A program made the position numbers and the translations under genes. Under the pieces are notes generated by a model. That model made no database searches. It saw only the letters and a list, made by a program, of their open reading frames with translations, and had not been told where the DNA came from. DNA of 64,000 bases from Onthovivens sp048405595 (GTDB lineage Bacteria > Bacillota_I > Bacilli_A > RFN20 > CAG-826): NCBI GenBank assembly GCA_048405595.1, contig DBFJOT010000018.1, positions 10,132-74,131 of the forward strand. Reading direction: 5' to 3'. Shown here piece by piece: positions 54,142 to 62,293 of this stretch (position 1 is its first letter; each line of letters opens with the position of its first letter).

Positions 54142-54699
54142 CTATTTTTTATTATACATCGTCATTGCTTTATTGAAGCTTTCTTTAATCGATAATTTTA
54201 TTGCATCAACAGCTAAATCTTGAGCTTCATCAATTAAATCTCTTTCTTCTTTATTAGGTTTTGATAAAACAAAATCGATTACATTGTATTCAGGATGACC
54301 AATACCAATTTTTATACGTTTAAAATCTTGTCTTCCAGTTCTAGCGATTATAGATTTTAAACCATTATGTCCTCCACTAGATCCTTGAGTTTTAATTCTA
54401 AATTTTCCAACCGGTGTGTCCATATCGTCATAAACAACTATCATATTTTCAAATGGTATTTTGAAAAAATTTAAAACTTCAATAACTGAATCTCCACTCA
54501 AATTCATATAAGTCATTGGTTTTAAAATAACAACGTCTTCATCGAAATATTTTGCTTTTGTGTACTCACCTTTAAATCCACTTTTATCGAAAGTAACTCC
54601 AAGTGCGTCAGCTAATTTATCAACAACATCAAATCCCATGTTGTGTCTTGTATTTTCGTATTCTCTGCCTTTATTTCCTAATCCAACTACTAAAATCAT
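54142..54699 (-). CDS. pth: Peptidyl-tRNA hydrolase
   Basis: Recycles peptidyl-tRNAs released early from ribosomes. The 185-residue protein begins MILVVGLGNKGREYENTRHNMGFDVVD with the catalytic His in TRHN. It has ILKPMTYMNLSGDSV and the GSSGGHNGLKSI motif. AGGAAGAG precedes the ATG. It leads the pth-mfd-rqcP-tilS group, with a promoter and a second regulatory element upstream. Confidence 0.96.
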   Translation of the reverse strand: MILVVGLGNKGREYENTRHNMGFDVVDKLADALGVTFDKSGFKGEYTKAKYFDEDVVILKPMTYMNLSGDSVIEVLNFFKIPFENMIVVYDDMDTPVGKFRIKTQGSSGGHNGLKSIIARTGRQDFKRIKIGIGHPEYNVIDFVLSKPNKEERDLIDEAQDLAVDAIKLSIKESFNKAMTMYNKK

Positions 54700-54723
54700 A
54701 TTCTCTTCCTAACTATCTATAAT

Positions 54724-54752
54724 AGTATCTATAATTTTTAGATTAAAGTAAA
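54724..54752 (-). promoter_or_regulatory. Housekeeping promoter of pth-mfd
   Basis: Minus strand TTTACT (54752-54747), 17 bases and GATACT (54729-54724), about 25 bases before the pth ATG. Confidence 0.65.
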
Positions 54753-54771
54753 AGGAATTTCTATTTTTCCT

Positions 54772-54816
54772 CCTTTCACTATACACAAAAGAACGAGTAG
54801 ACATTTTTTTCAAAAA
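54772..54816 (-). promoter_or_regulatory. Bipartite competence-type element, copy 2 (pth-mfd)
   Basis: Minus strand TTTTTGAAAAAA (54816-54805), 14 bases, then TTTTGTGTATAGTGAAAGG (54790-54772). All 31 block positions are identical to the comFA copy, while the 14-base gap differs entirely in sequence. It is followed by a second AGG, making AGGAGG, but no long frame starts there. It lies 19 bases upstream of the housekeeping promoter of pth. Confidence 0.6.
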
Positions 54817-54921
54817 TTTTCTTATTTTTTTAATAATTTCATTTTTCGAATTCAAAAATAATATTTTAAAAGACTTAATTTTAATTTTAAGGTCAGATTT
54901 AAGTTCACACTTTGCTTTCTA

Positions 54922-54950
54922 TTGACGCATTTGTCAATCATAGATAACAT
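54922..54950 (+). promoter_or_regulatory. tetR promoter with overlapping operator
   Basis: TTGACG (54922-54927), 17 bases and TAACAT (54945-54950). The -35 box is the left arm of TTGACGCATTTGTCAA (TTGAC/GTCAA), which suits binding by the TetR regulator itself and so autoregulation. Confidence 0.6.
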
Positions 54951-54967
54951 AAAACTGGTGATAAATT

Positions 54968-55585
54968 ATGCCTAGAACTTACAAGCAAAACAAAGAAATT
55001 AAAGACCAAAGAAAGAGTGAAATATTAAGTAAAAGCGTTGAGCTATTCGCTAAACTTGGCTTCGAACAAGTTACGATGGACGACATCGCTAAAGCTACTA
55101 AATGTTCAAGAACTCTTCTTTATCATTATTTTAGAAGTAAAGACGATCTTCTACTTGCTCATAAAAAGATCTGTGAAGAAAAATTCGTTACTAAATTGAA
55201 AGAGTACATGGAAATCTATGAGCCTGGAGAAGAATTTTTAAAAGCATCAAATGACTTTTTTATAAAAATGATTTTTGAAGGCAATGTTGATTCATGTTAT
55301 TACTTGTATTTATTTACAAACGGTCATTTCGCACTAAATGAAGCAAATTACAAACACAAAGGTGAAGATAAAACTTTATTAAATTACCTCAAAAAATCCT
55401 TTGATAAATATGCTTCGACTCGACCAAACTTAAATAAAAAGGAATTAACCGAACAAATTAAATATTACTTGATGTATATAGGATCTTTAGCGCTTGCTCA
55501 TATTAAATTTCCTAAAACATTTAGCAAAGCGGTTGATTCTGATACCGTATTCTATTCATTTTTTTCACTATATAAAGGAGTATAA
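54968..55585 (+). CDS. TetR-family repressor
   Basis: A 205-residue regulator. The N-terminal helix-turn-helix is clear: KSVELFAKLGFEQVTMDDIAKATKCSRTLLYHYFRSKDDL. The rest is helical and ligand-binding, with an aromatic-rich pocket (CYYLYLFTNGHFALNEANY). The first residues are basic. It lies three bases upstream of the ABC exporter genes. It almost certainly controls them and itself, releasing DNA when a drug or other ligand binds (inference from family and operon). Confidence 0.9.
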   Translation: MPRTYKQNKEIKDQRKSEILSKSVELFAKLGFEQVTMDDIAKATKCSRTLLYHYFRSKDDLLLAHKKICEEKFVTKLKEYMEIYEPGEEFLKASNDFFIKMIFEGNVDSCYYLYLFTNGHFALNEANYKHKGEDKTLLNYLKKSFDKYASTRPNLNKKELTEQIKYYLMYIGSLALAHIKFPKTFSKAVDSDTVFYSFFSLYKGV

Positions 55586-55588
55586 CAA

Positions 55589-57421
55589 ATGTTTAAATTA
55601 TTAAAATGTTTGAAAAGTAAATGGTACCTTTTTGTTATAACAATGTGTGCTATTATCCTACAATGTTATCTTCAATTAATGCTCCCTGAATACATGGGAA
55701 ACATCACTAAACTTATCGTCAGTACAGACCCAGATAAAATTACACAAATCTGGATTAATGGAGGATGGATGGTTTTAATCTCATGTGGAGTTGTAATTCT
55801 AGCGACGATTCAAAACTTCTTAGGAGCTACATTAAGCGCAATTGCAGGTAGAGAATTAAGAAAAGAAGTATTCCATAAAATTAATAACCTTGATTCAACT
55901 CAATATAACAAATACGGAACAGCAACTTTTATCACACGTACCACTAACGATATTGAACAAGTTAAAAGTTATTTATTAATGGCTATTAGAATTGTCGTTA
56001 TGTCACCAACTTATATGTGTATCGGATTAATTAAAACATTAACTCAAGACGCTGTTTTATCTATCGTTTTAGCGGTTTGTATACCATTAATTGTTGTAGT
56101 TATGTTTATCATAATGCATTTTGCAACACCATTATTTAAGCAAATTCAAACTAAGATTGATAATTTAACCGTTGTTTTACGCGGTAATTTAACCGGAATT
56201 AGAGTTGTTAGAGCTTATAATCAACAACAAACTGAATATCATAAATTCGATAGAGCTAATAAAGATATGACTGAGATTAGTGCAAAAGTTAATAAGCTCA
56301 TGACTGTTGTTAACCCAACCGTCAACATTATTTTTAACCTTTGTTATATTGGAATTTATGCTTTAGGTTTCTTCTTATTAGATGGTTCTAACTTAATCGT
56401 TAATGGAATTTTTAACCCAGCAATTTCTAGTGTTATCACTAACGTAAGTGTTGTTGCTCAATATTCACTTCAAATTATGCAAAGCTTCTTAATGTTAGCA
56501 ATGATCGCTGTAATGTTCCCACAAGCTAGCGTATGTGCTCGTCGTATTAATGAAGTTATTGAACTTAAAAATGCTTTCGACGAAGAAACAATCGATCCTA
56601 AAAAACAAGAAATTTATAACTCTAGAAAAACTAGAGGTATTATAAAATTTGATAACGTTTCGTTCGCTTATCCTGATAGTAAAGAACCTTGTTTATCGAA
56701 TATAAGTTTTGAAACAAAACCAGGTAAAACCACCGCTATCATTGGTTCTACAGGAAGTGGAAAATCAACTTTAATTAATTTAATTCCTCGATTATATGAC
56801 ACTACCGAAGGAACAATTACTTTAGATGGTGTTGATATTAAAGATTTAAACGTTAAAGATTTAAGAAATAGCGTTGGATTCGTTCCTCAAAAAGCTGTCT
56901 TATTTAAAGGAACAATTAAAGAAAACCTCAAATTCGGTAAAAAAGATGCTAGTGATGAAGATATAAATGCAGCTCTTGAAGTCGCTCAAGCTAAAAACTT
57001 TATTTCAAAATTGCCTGATGGTTTAGATAGTTATGTAGCTCAAGGCGGTAAAAACTTCTCTGGTGGTCAAAAACAACGTCTAGCTATCGCTAGAACACTT
57101 GTTAAAAAACCTGAAATCTATATTTTCGATGACTCATTTAGTGCTTTAGATTTTAAGACTGACGCTAAATTAAGAGCAGCATTAACAAATTATGTCGGTG
57201 ATTCTAGTGTTATCGTTGTTGCTCAAAGAGTTTCATCGATTTTAGACGCTGACACAATCATAGTTTTAAACGAAGGAAAGATGGTTGGTAAAGGCACTCA
57301 CGCTGAATTATTACAGTCATGTTCTGTTTATCAAGACATCGTTAAATCACAACTTGATCCTGAAGAAGTTGATAAAACTATTCAACTTATCAAGCAAGCT
57401 GCTTTAGAAGGAGGTAATTAA
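55589..57421 (+). CDS. ABC exporter half-transporter A (degenerate ATP site)
   Basis: A 610-residue half-transporter: six TM helices, then an ATPase domain. Walker A is GSTGSGKSTLINLI, the Q loop GFVPQKAVLFKGTI and the signature NFSGGQKQRLAIART. Walker B is IYIFDDSFSALD, where the usual catalytic Glu is Asp. This makes it the degenerate partner in a heterodimer, as in TM287/288-type exporters. The second half, encoded next, keeps the Glu. The pair with TetR suggests drug or peptide efflux. Confidence 0.92.
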   Translation: MFKLLKCLKSKWYLFVITMCAIILQCYLQLMLPEYMGNITKLIVSTDPDKITQIWINGGWMVLISCGVVILATIQNFLGATLSAIAGRELRKEVFHKINNLDSTQYNKYGTATFITRTTNDIEQVKSYLLMAIRIVVMSPTYMCIGLIKTLTQDAVLSIVLAVCIPLIVVVMFIIMHFATPLFKQIQTKIDNLTVVLRGNLTGIRVVRAYNQQQTEYHKFDRANKDMTEISAKVNKLMTVVNPTVNIIFNLCYIGIYALGFFLLDGSNLIVNGIFNPAISSVITNVSVVAQYSLQIMQSFLMLAMIAVMFPQASVCARRINEVIELKNAFDEETIDPKKQEIYNSRKTRGIIKFDNVSFAYPDSKEPCLSNISFETKPGKTTAIIGSTGSGKSTLINLIPRLYDTTEGTITLDGVDIKDLNVKDLRNSVGFVPQKAVLFKGTIKENLKFGKKDASDEDINAALEVAQAKNFISKLPDGLDSYVAQGGKNFSGGQKQRLAIARTLVKKPEIYIFDDSFSALDFKTDAKLRAALTNYVGDSSVIVVAQRVSSILDADTIIVLNEGKMVGKGTHAELLQSCSVYQDIVKSQLDPEEVDKTIQLIKQAALEGGN

Positions 57422-57422
57422 T

Positions 57423-59534
57423 ATGCCACCAATGCACGGTAATAGAAATCGTAATGACAGCAAACCTCAAAATTTCTCAATCACATTAAAAAGAATGATG
57501 AAAGATTTTGAGAAAGAAAAATATCTCGTCTTAGCGATTACAATTTTAGCTATTTTATCTAGTGTATTAGTTATTGTAGCTCCTTTAATTCTTGCAGATT
57601 TCTTAAATGCAGCTCTTCCTGGTGATGGAAATATGTCACTAGATAACCCATTATTTAATTTAGACGTATTAAATAACGTTATCGGAATAAAATGGGATTA
57701 TTTCTTTATCAATTTCGGAACTTTACTTGGACTTTATGTAGGTAGCGCAATATTAAGTTGGGCTGCTGAATTTATCAGTGTAAATGTTTCAACAAAGTAT
57801 GCTTACGAATTTAGAGATCGAATTATTAAAAAATTAGATACTTTACCATTAAGTTATTTCGATAGAGTACCATATGGAGACACTTTATCAGTCGGAACTA
57901 ACGACGTTGATAATATTTCAAGAAATTTACAAAGCATCATAACTCAATTAAGTGGGGGAATTAGCTTATTCCTTGGCGCACTTATCGCGATGTTTGTTTA
58001 TGAATGGAAACTTGCTTTAGTTGCTTTATGTTCTTTGCCAATCACTATCGCTGTTGTTTTCTTAGTTTCTAAATTCTCGCAAAAGCAATTCGTTGCTTAT
58101 AGAAAAGAACTTGGCATTTTAAACGGCAAAATCGAAGAAGATTACGCTGGATTCGGTATTATTAAATTATTTAATAAAGAAAAAGATATCGAAGATGAAT
58201 TCAATGAAGTAAATATCAGAATGTCGAAAGCAGATGGATTATCACAATTCTTAAGTGGTTTCATCTTCCCAAGTACAATTTTCATCAATAACGTAGCTTA
58301 TGTTGCTATCGCTGTTGTTGGAGGCCTTATCGGACAAGTTGGTACAATGGTTGCTTTCTTCACATTATTAAATTTATTTACTAGACCATTCCAACAAATC
58401 GGACAAATCGCTAACGTTATTCAATCAGTTTTAGCTAGCGGTGAAAGAATTTATTCTTTATTAGATGAAAAAGAAGAAATTAAAGATAAAGAAACCGCTA
58501 GCGATAACGAAGAAGAAATTAAAGGTGAATTTGATTTTGATCACGTCTTCTTCTCGTATTTGCAAGATAAACCATTAATTGAAGATTTCACACTTCACGT
58601 AAATAAAGGCGACACAGTAGCTATTGTTGGTCCAACTGGTGCTGGAAAAACAACAATGGTTAATCTCATTATGAGATTTTATGACATTACAAATATCGCT
58701 AACACCGATGACTTAATTAATAAAGTTAACGGAATCGTTAATAAAATTAATTCAATGTATGGTTACCAAAAAACTTTAGACTTCAACATTGAAAACGTTT
58801 CATTAAAAGAAAACACATCTCACGCAAGAGAACTCGTTTTAAATTACTTAAAAGAAGCTAAGGCAAACGCCACTAAAGAATTAAGCGTAGAAGAACAAAA
58901 ACTTGCAAATAACTTAGAACACATTATCTTAAATATTTTCAATAACGGTAATATAAAACTTGATGGTAAAACTGTATTCAACTACACTCGCAATGCTTTA
59001 AGAGGAAGTATCGGCATGGTTTTACAAGAAACATGGTTATTCAAAGGAACCATCAAAGAAAATTTACTTTACGGCGATCCTAACGCAACTGATGAAGAAA
59101 TTATTGCTGCTTGTAAAGAAGCTCATATTCATCACTTCATCACTACTTTACCTGGAGGATACGACTTTATGTTAAGCGAAGATGGCGAAAATATTTCTCA
59201 AGGTCAAAGACAATTATTAACAATTGCTAGAGCAATCGTTTCTAAACCAAAAATCATGATTTTAGATGAAGCAACTTCTTCAGTCGATACAAGAACAGAG
59301 CAACAAATTCAAGATGCATTAAATAAAATAATGGTCGGTAGAACAAGTTTTGTTATTGCTCATAGATTATCAACAATTAAAAACGCTAAGTTAATTATCG
59401 TTATGAAAAAAGGTCATATTATAGAAACCGGAAATCACAAGGAACTTCTTGCTAAAAACGGATTCTATGCCGAACTTTATAACTCACAATTTGCTGGCGT
59501 CAATCCGATGGAAAAATCAGAACTTGACAGCTAA
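57423..59534 (+). CDS. ABC exporter half-transporter B with an ATPase-domain insertion
   Basis: A 703-residue half-transporter. Six TM helices lie within about residues 35-345. Walker A GPTGAGKT is at 403-410, the signature is ISQGQRQLLTIARA and Walker B IMILDEATSSVD has catalytic Glu616. Between FYD (421) and GNIKLDGKTVF (509) there are about 85 extra residues where other exporters have only a few. The insert is mostly helical and polar, and it is in frame. It sits in the beta-subdomain loop before the Q loop. The two genes are separated by one base, fitting a heterodimer. Confidence 0.92.
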   Translation: MPPMHGNRNRNDSKPQNFSITLKRMMKDFEKEKYLVLAITILAILSSVLVIVAPLILADFLNAALPGDGNMSLDNPLFNLDVLNNVIGIKWDYFFINFGTLLGLYVGSAILSWAAEFISVNVSTKYAYEFRDRIIKKLDTLPLSYFDRVPYGDTLSVGTNDVDNISRNLQSIITQLSGGISLFLGALIAMFVYEWKLALVALCSLPITIAVVFLVSKFSQKQFVAYRKELGILNGKIEEDYAGFGIIKLFNKEKDIEDEFNEVNIRMSKADGLSQFLSGFIFPSTIFINNVAYVAIAVVGGLIGQVGTMVAFFTLLNLFTRPFQQIGQIANVIQSVLASGERIYSLLDEKEEIKDKETASDNEEEIKGEFDFDHVFFSYLQDKPLIEDFTLHVNKGDTVAIVGPTGAGKTTMVNLIMRFYDITNIANTDDLINKVNGIVNKINSMYGYQKTLDFNIENVSLKENTSHARELVLNYLKEAKANATKELSVEEQKLANNLEHIILNIFNNGNIKLDGKTVFNYTRNALRGSIGMVLQETWLFKGTIKENLLYGDPNATDEEIIAACKEAHIHHFITTLPGGYDFMLSEDGENISQGQRQLLTIARAIVSKPKIMILDEATSSVDTRTEQQIQDALNKIMVGRTSFVIAHRLSTIKNAKLIIVMKKGHIIETGNHKELLAKNGFYAELYNSQFAGVNPMEKSELDS

Positions 59535-59556
59535 AACCCTGCAAAACTCAATTAAA

Positions 59557-59600
59557 ACAAAACACCTAGTACTATTTCAGTAGTTTTCTAGGTGTTTTTA
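59557..59600. terminator. Bidirectional terminator after the ABC exporter
   Basis: AAAACACCTAG (59559-59569) pairs with CTAGGTGTTTT (59588-59598), flanked by A- and T-runs. It ends the exporter operon and, from the other side, the lipoprotein gene whose UGA stop is at 59608. Confidence 0.9.
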
Positions 59601-59607
59601 ATTGCAT

Positions 59608-61326
59608 TCAATATATGTTTGTGAGGTATCTAGAAACAAAGTATACATCTTTCTTTATGTCGTAATACCCACTATCATCTTTAATTACTTCATCAAAAAA
59701 CTTCATTACATATTCCATATACATCGGCTCATAAACAGTTATTGCTTTATTAAATCGTATGGTTTTGTCTTCACCTTTAAAAGTATTAAACAATTCATCA
59801 TCGACTACAATATTACGACCATACTCATCTTTAACTAAAATGTAACCTGCAAGATTAACTTTCTCTGATACTTTTTTAACATTATTTTCACTAAAATCTA
59901 AATCATAATCAGTAAATATTGTATCTCCAAAATAAGTACGTGCTTTATTAATGAAGCTAAGTTTTGATAGATAAGAACTATCAAAAGTGTCAAATATCGT
60001 CTTGTAATTTTCAACCGAATATAAGTAATAAAAATCGTTAACAAGTTCTTTAGTTTCTTCACTAAAACAGTCACCATAAAGCTGTATAAACTCACCTGGG
60101 TCATTAACAATTAATTCTTTAAATATAAATGCTTTAATTTCTTCGGTCGCCTCAGTGTCTCTACAGAATTCTTTAGCTAATTGATCAAAATTTTTGTCTT
60201 TAGGTAAGTTATGTAAAGCGTAATTGTAAATATCTTCTTCACACTCGCGAAGATATATAAAGAGATCGCCTGTGATGTATTCTTTCTTTACTACTCGATT
60301 AGTTTTCTCATCGAGTTCATATATATAATAGGTTTTATTTTGTGTTTTCGTGGTTTCGTTTAACAAAAGTTCTTTTACTCTGTTAAATACTAATTCATAG
60401 AGAAAATCCAAAGACACAAAAACTTTTTTATTTCTGTTGTTCGAATCTAAATTTATAGAGATCGTTTCAGTTCTATTTTCCTTAGCAACATTTAAGATTT
60501 TCATCCTGTTAAGTGATACAGTTTTATCGCTTAGTGTTTTTGATAAATCATATACTTTTTCTTTAATGGAATCTGAATAATAGAGTCTTGATACATAAAT
60601 AACATTAGGGAAACTCATTACTACATCATCTTCTGTTTTGTAATAAAGTAAAGTTTTTTCATCACGATCATTTAAACTTTTTTCTTTATCTTCGTATTTT
60701 TTATAGTCGATATTAGTCTTGATGATTCCTGATATTTTAAACTTCTCGCCTGCTATTACCATGTACTTGTTTAGTACATTTGTTTCGTTAATGTCACTTC
60801 CAAAAATATAAGAATAGTCGCTTTCTTCATCAATCAAATAAGTTCCAAACTTACTCCGCCTATGAAGGAAATAATCAGTTATCGCTATTTCATTTTCGTA
60901 AGCCGGATAGTCACCAACAATGTCATAGTTTAAATCGTTTCTTATGGTCGATTCATCAAGATAAGTCATTCCGAAAATCGATGAATTATTAATAGTGTAA
61001 GCGTGTGCAATATTGTTTTCGTAATTTTTACTAGTTTTCGTTAAATCAAAAGCATTAATTCCTCGCTTATAAAAATTATTATCATCTATAAGAATATGAA
61101 AATTTAATTTATAGTCGTTATTGAATTCACCGAGAACACTTAAGCTCAACCCATCTGATGCAACATCTTGAAGAGGTAACTTCTTTTTATCAATATAAAA
61201 GCCTTTAGTTCTTTTATCTTTAAGAACATTAATAAACGTGTCTTCTTTTCCAACATTATTTAAACCACAAGAAGACGTAGCGATTAAGCTTATTGTTAGA
61301 ATGATTGACTCTCGTATTCTCTTCAT
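59608..61326 (-). CDS. Lipoprotein resembling a detached ABC-permease ectodomain
   Basis: A 572-residue lipoprotein (signal MKRIRESIILTISLIATSSC, lipidated at Cys20). Inside, GDYPAYENEIAITDYFLHRRS and YMVIAGEKFKISGIIKT match the outer domains of large MacB/FtsX-like permeases. Those carry GRxPxxxNEIAIS and FKVVGI-type segments. No TM helix or ATPase follows, so it may be an ectodomain cut loose and anchored by lipid. The frame opens at a TTG (61338). The ATG at 61326 matches the signal. It lies six bases after a broken secreted-protein gene, in the same orientation. Similarity is judged by eye. Confidence 0.65.
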   Translation of the reverse strand: MKRIRESIILTISLIATSSCGLNNVGKEDTFINVLKDKRTKGFYIDKKKLPLQDVASDGLSLSVLGEFNNDYKLNFHILIDDNNFYKRGINAFDLTKTSKNYENNIAHAYTINNSSIFGMTYLDESTIRNDLNYDIVGDYPAYENEIAITDYFLHRRSKFGTYLIDEESDYSYIFGSDINETNVLNKYMVIAGEKFKISGIIKTNIDYKKYEDKEKSLNDRDEKTLLYYKTEDDVVMSFPNVIYVSRLYYSDSIKEKVYDLSKTLSDKTVSLNRMKILNVAKENRTETISINLDSNNRNKKVFVSLDFLYELVFNRVKELLLNETTKTQNKTYYIYELDEKTNRVVKKEYITGDLFIYLRECEEDIYNYALHNLPKDKNFDQLAKEFCRDTEATEEIKAFIFKELIVNDPGEFIQLYGDCFSEETKELVNDFYYLYSVENYKTIFDTFDSSYLSKLSFINKARTYFGDTIFTDYDLDFSENNVKKVSEKVNLAGYILVKDEYGRNIVVDDELFNTFKGEDKTIRFNKAITVYEPMYMEYVMKFFDEVIKDDSGYYDIKKDVYFVSRYLTNIY

Positions 61327-61331
61327 TTCTA

Positions 61332-62148
61332 CTACCAATTAAACCTTATCAATTTTTCATCTGTTTTAGTGCGTTTGCCATATAACGATGTTTCATACAT
61401 AATTTCATACGATACATAAAACTCTTCATTATACATATCATTGATAGAGTTTTCTAAGAGTTCAAAAACATAATATGATTTGAAATTTAAGGTTTTTCTT
61501 CCGGCAACATCAGGGTCTGTGGCCTCGAAAAGTCATTGAATCTCAGAAGGATCTTTATCATTATAAGATACATCTAGCCAAGGATCTTTGTAAGTAGAGC
61601 TGATACTGTGGTCAATATCTATAGCCAACGAGCCAGTAACACTACTAACAACTTTCACACTTAAAGGGAGTAATCCTTTTTCAATTTCAGTGGAACCTTG
61701 AATTTCTAGATGTAAATTACTCGAACTAGAAATAGTTGTGTGAATCTCACCACCTTCGCTTGGATATGCCAACTTATAAAAAGTTGAACCTGAACTCAAT
61801 AAGAGAATAATCTATTTCGTTTTCCCATGGATAAGTTTTTAAATGTAGGCATGCTCTTTTAAACCCAACAGGTGAATAACTATTACTCCCATTATGAAAC
61901 GCAATATAGCCTGGTGTTAAATCTAAATTACTTTCTATAATTATTAATTTTGATTCACTTGTAAAACGAGTTGCATAATAATTACTTTGTAAAAATGCAT
62001 AACCATCTTTATCATCAAAGAATTTAAAACGTTCTGTCTGATAAACCATTCTAAATGCGCTTATCAAATTGTCTTCATTTTGTGCTTGCTGTCCGCTTAA
62101 AGAGCTCACGCATAAAGGAACCAACAATGCACTACTTGCAACACTCAT
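61332..62148 (-). pseudogene. Secreted protein gene, frameshifted and with a UGA
   Basis: A secreted-protein frame of about 270 residues broken twice. It begins with a strong AGGAGG and signal-like MSVASSALLVPLCVSSLSGQ (no basic residues, as in the 36810 protein). Near 61795-61806 an extra base shifts the frame. Removing it joins DYSL to LSSGSTFYKLAYPSEGG. At 61533-61535 a UGA interrupts SEIQ-LFEATDPDV, with 66 more good codons to a TAG at 61332. UGG to UGA is a simple Trp mutation. The IS starts two bases before the ribosome binding site, cutting off any native promoter. It has no recognised family. Confidence 0.7.
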
Positions 62149-62162
62149 TTGTTTTCCTCCTG

Positions 62163-62183
62163 CCTTAACTTTTTATACTAAAA
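62163..62183. repeat. Left terminal inverted repeat of the IS
   Basis: A 21-base repeat starting CCTTAACTTTTTATACTAAA, perfectly complementary to the right end. Confidence 0.92.
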
Positions 62184-62197
62184 AACAACAGTAATTC

Positions 62198-62227
62198 GAA
62201 AAACACGATAACAATCGTGCTTTTTTA
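62198..62227. terminator. Terminator inside the IS left end
   Basis: CACGAT and ATCGTG pair around AACA, with A- and T-runs outside. It probably stops read-through from the host into the transposase gene. Confidence 0.75.
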
Positions 62228-62237
62228 TAATTAGGGC

Positions 62238-62266
62238 TTGAAATTCCAATATATATTTAGTATAAT
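62238..62266 (+). promoter_or_regulatory. Transposase promoter
   Basis: TTGAAA (62238-62243), 17 bases, TATAAT (62261-62266). A near-perfect housekeeping promoter 28 bases before the transposase ATG. Confidence 0.85.
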
Positions 62267-62293
62267 TATACTAAAAGGATTAGGATTAAATTT

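Noticed and set aside
61533..61535. In-frame UGA as evidence that UGA codes for tryptophan
   Set aside because: All long core genes read through with UGG for Trp and none needs UGA as a sense codon. UGA works as a stop in several places. The gene also has a frameshift, so it is better explained as decaying.
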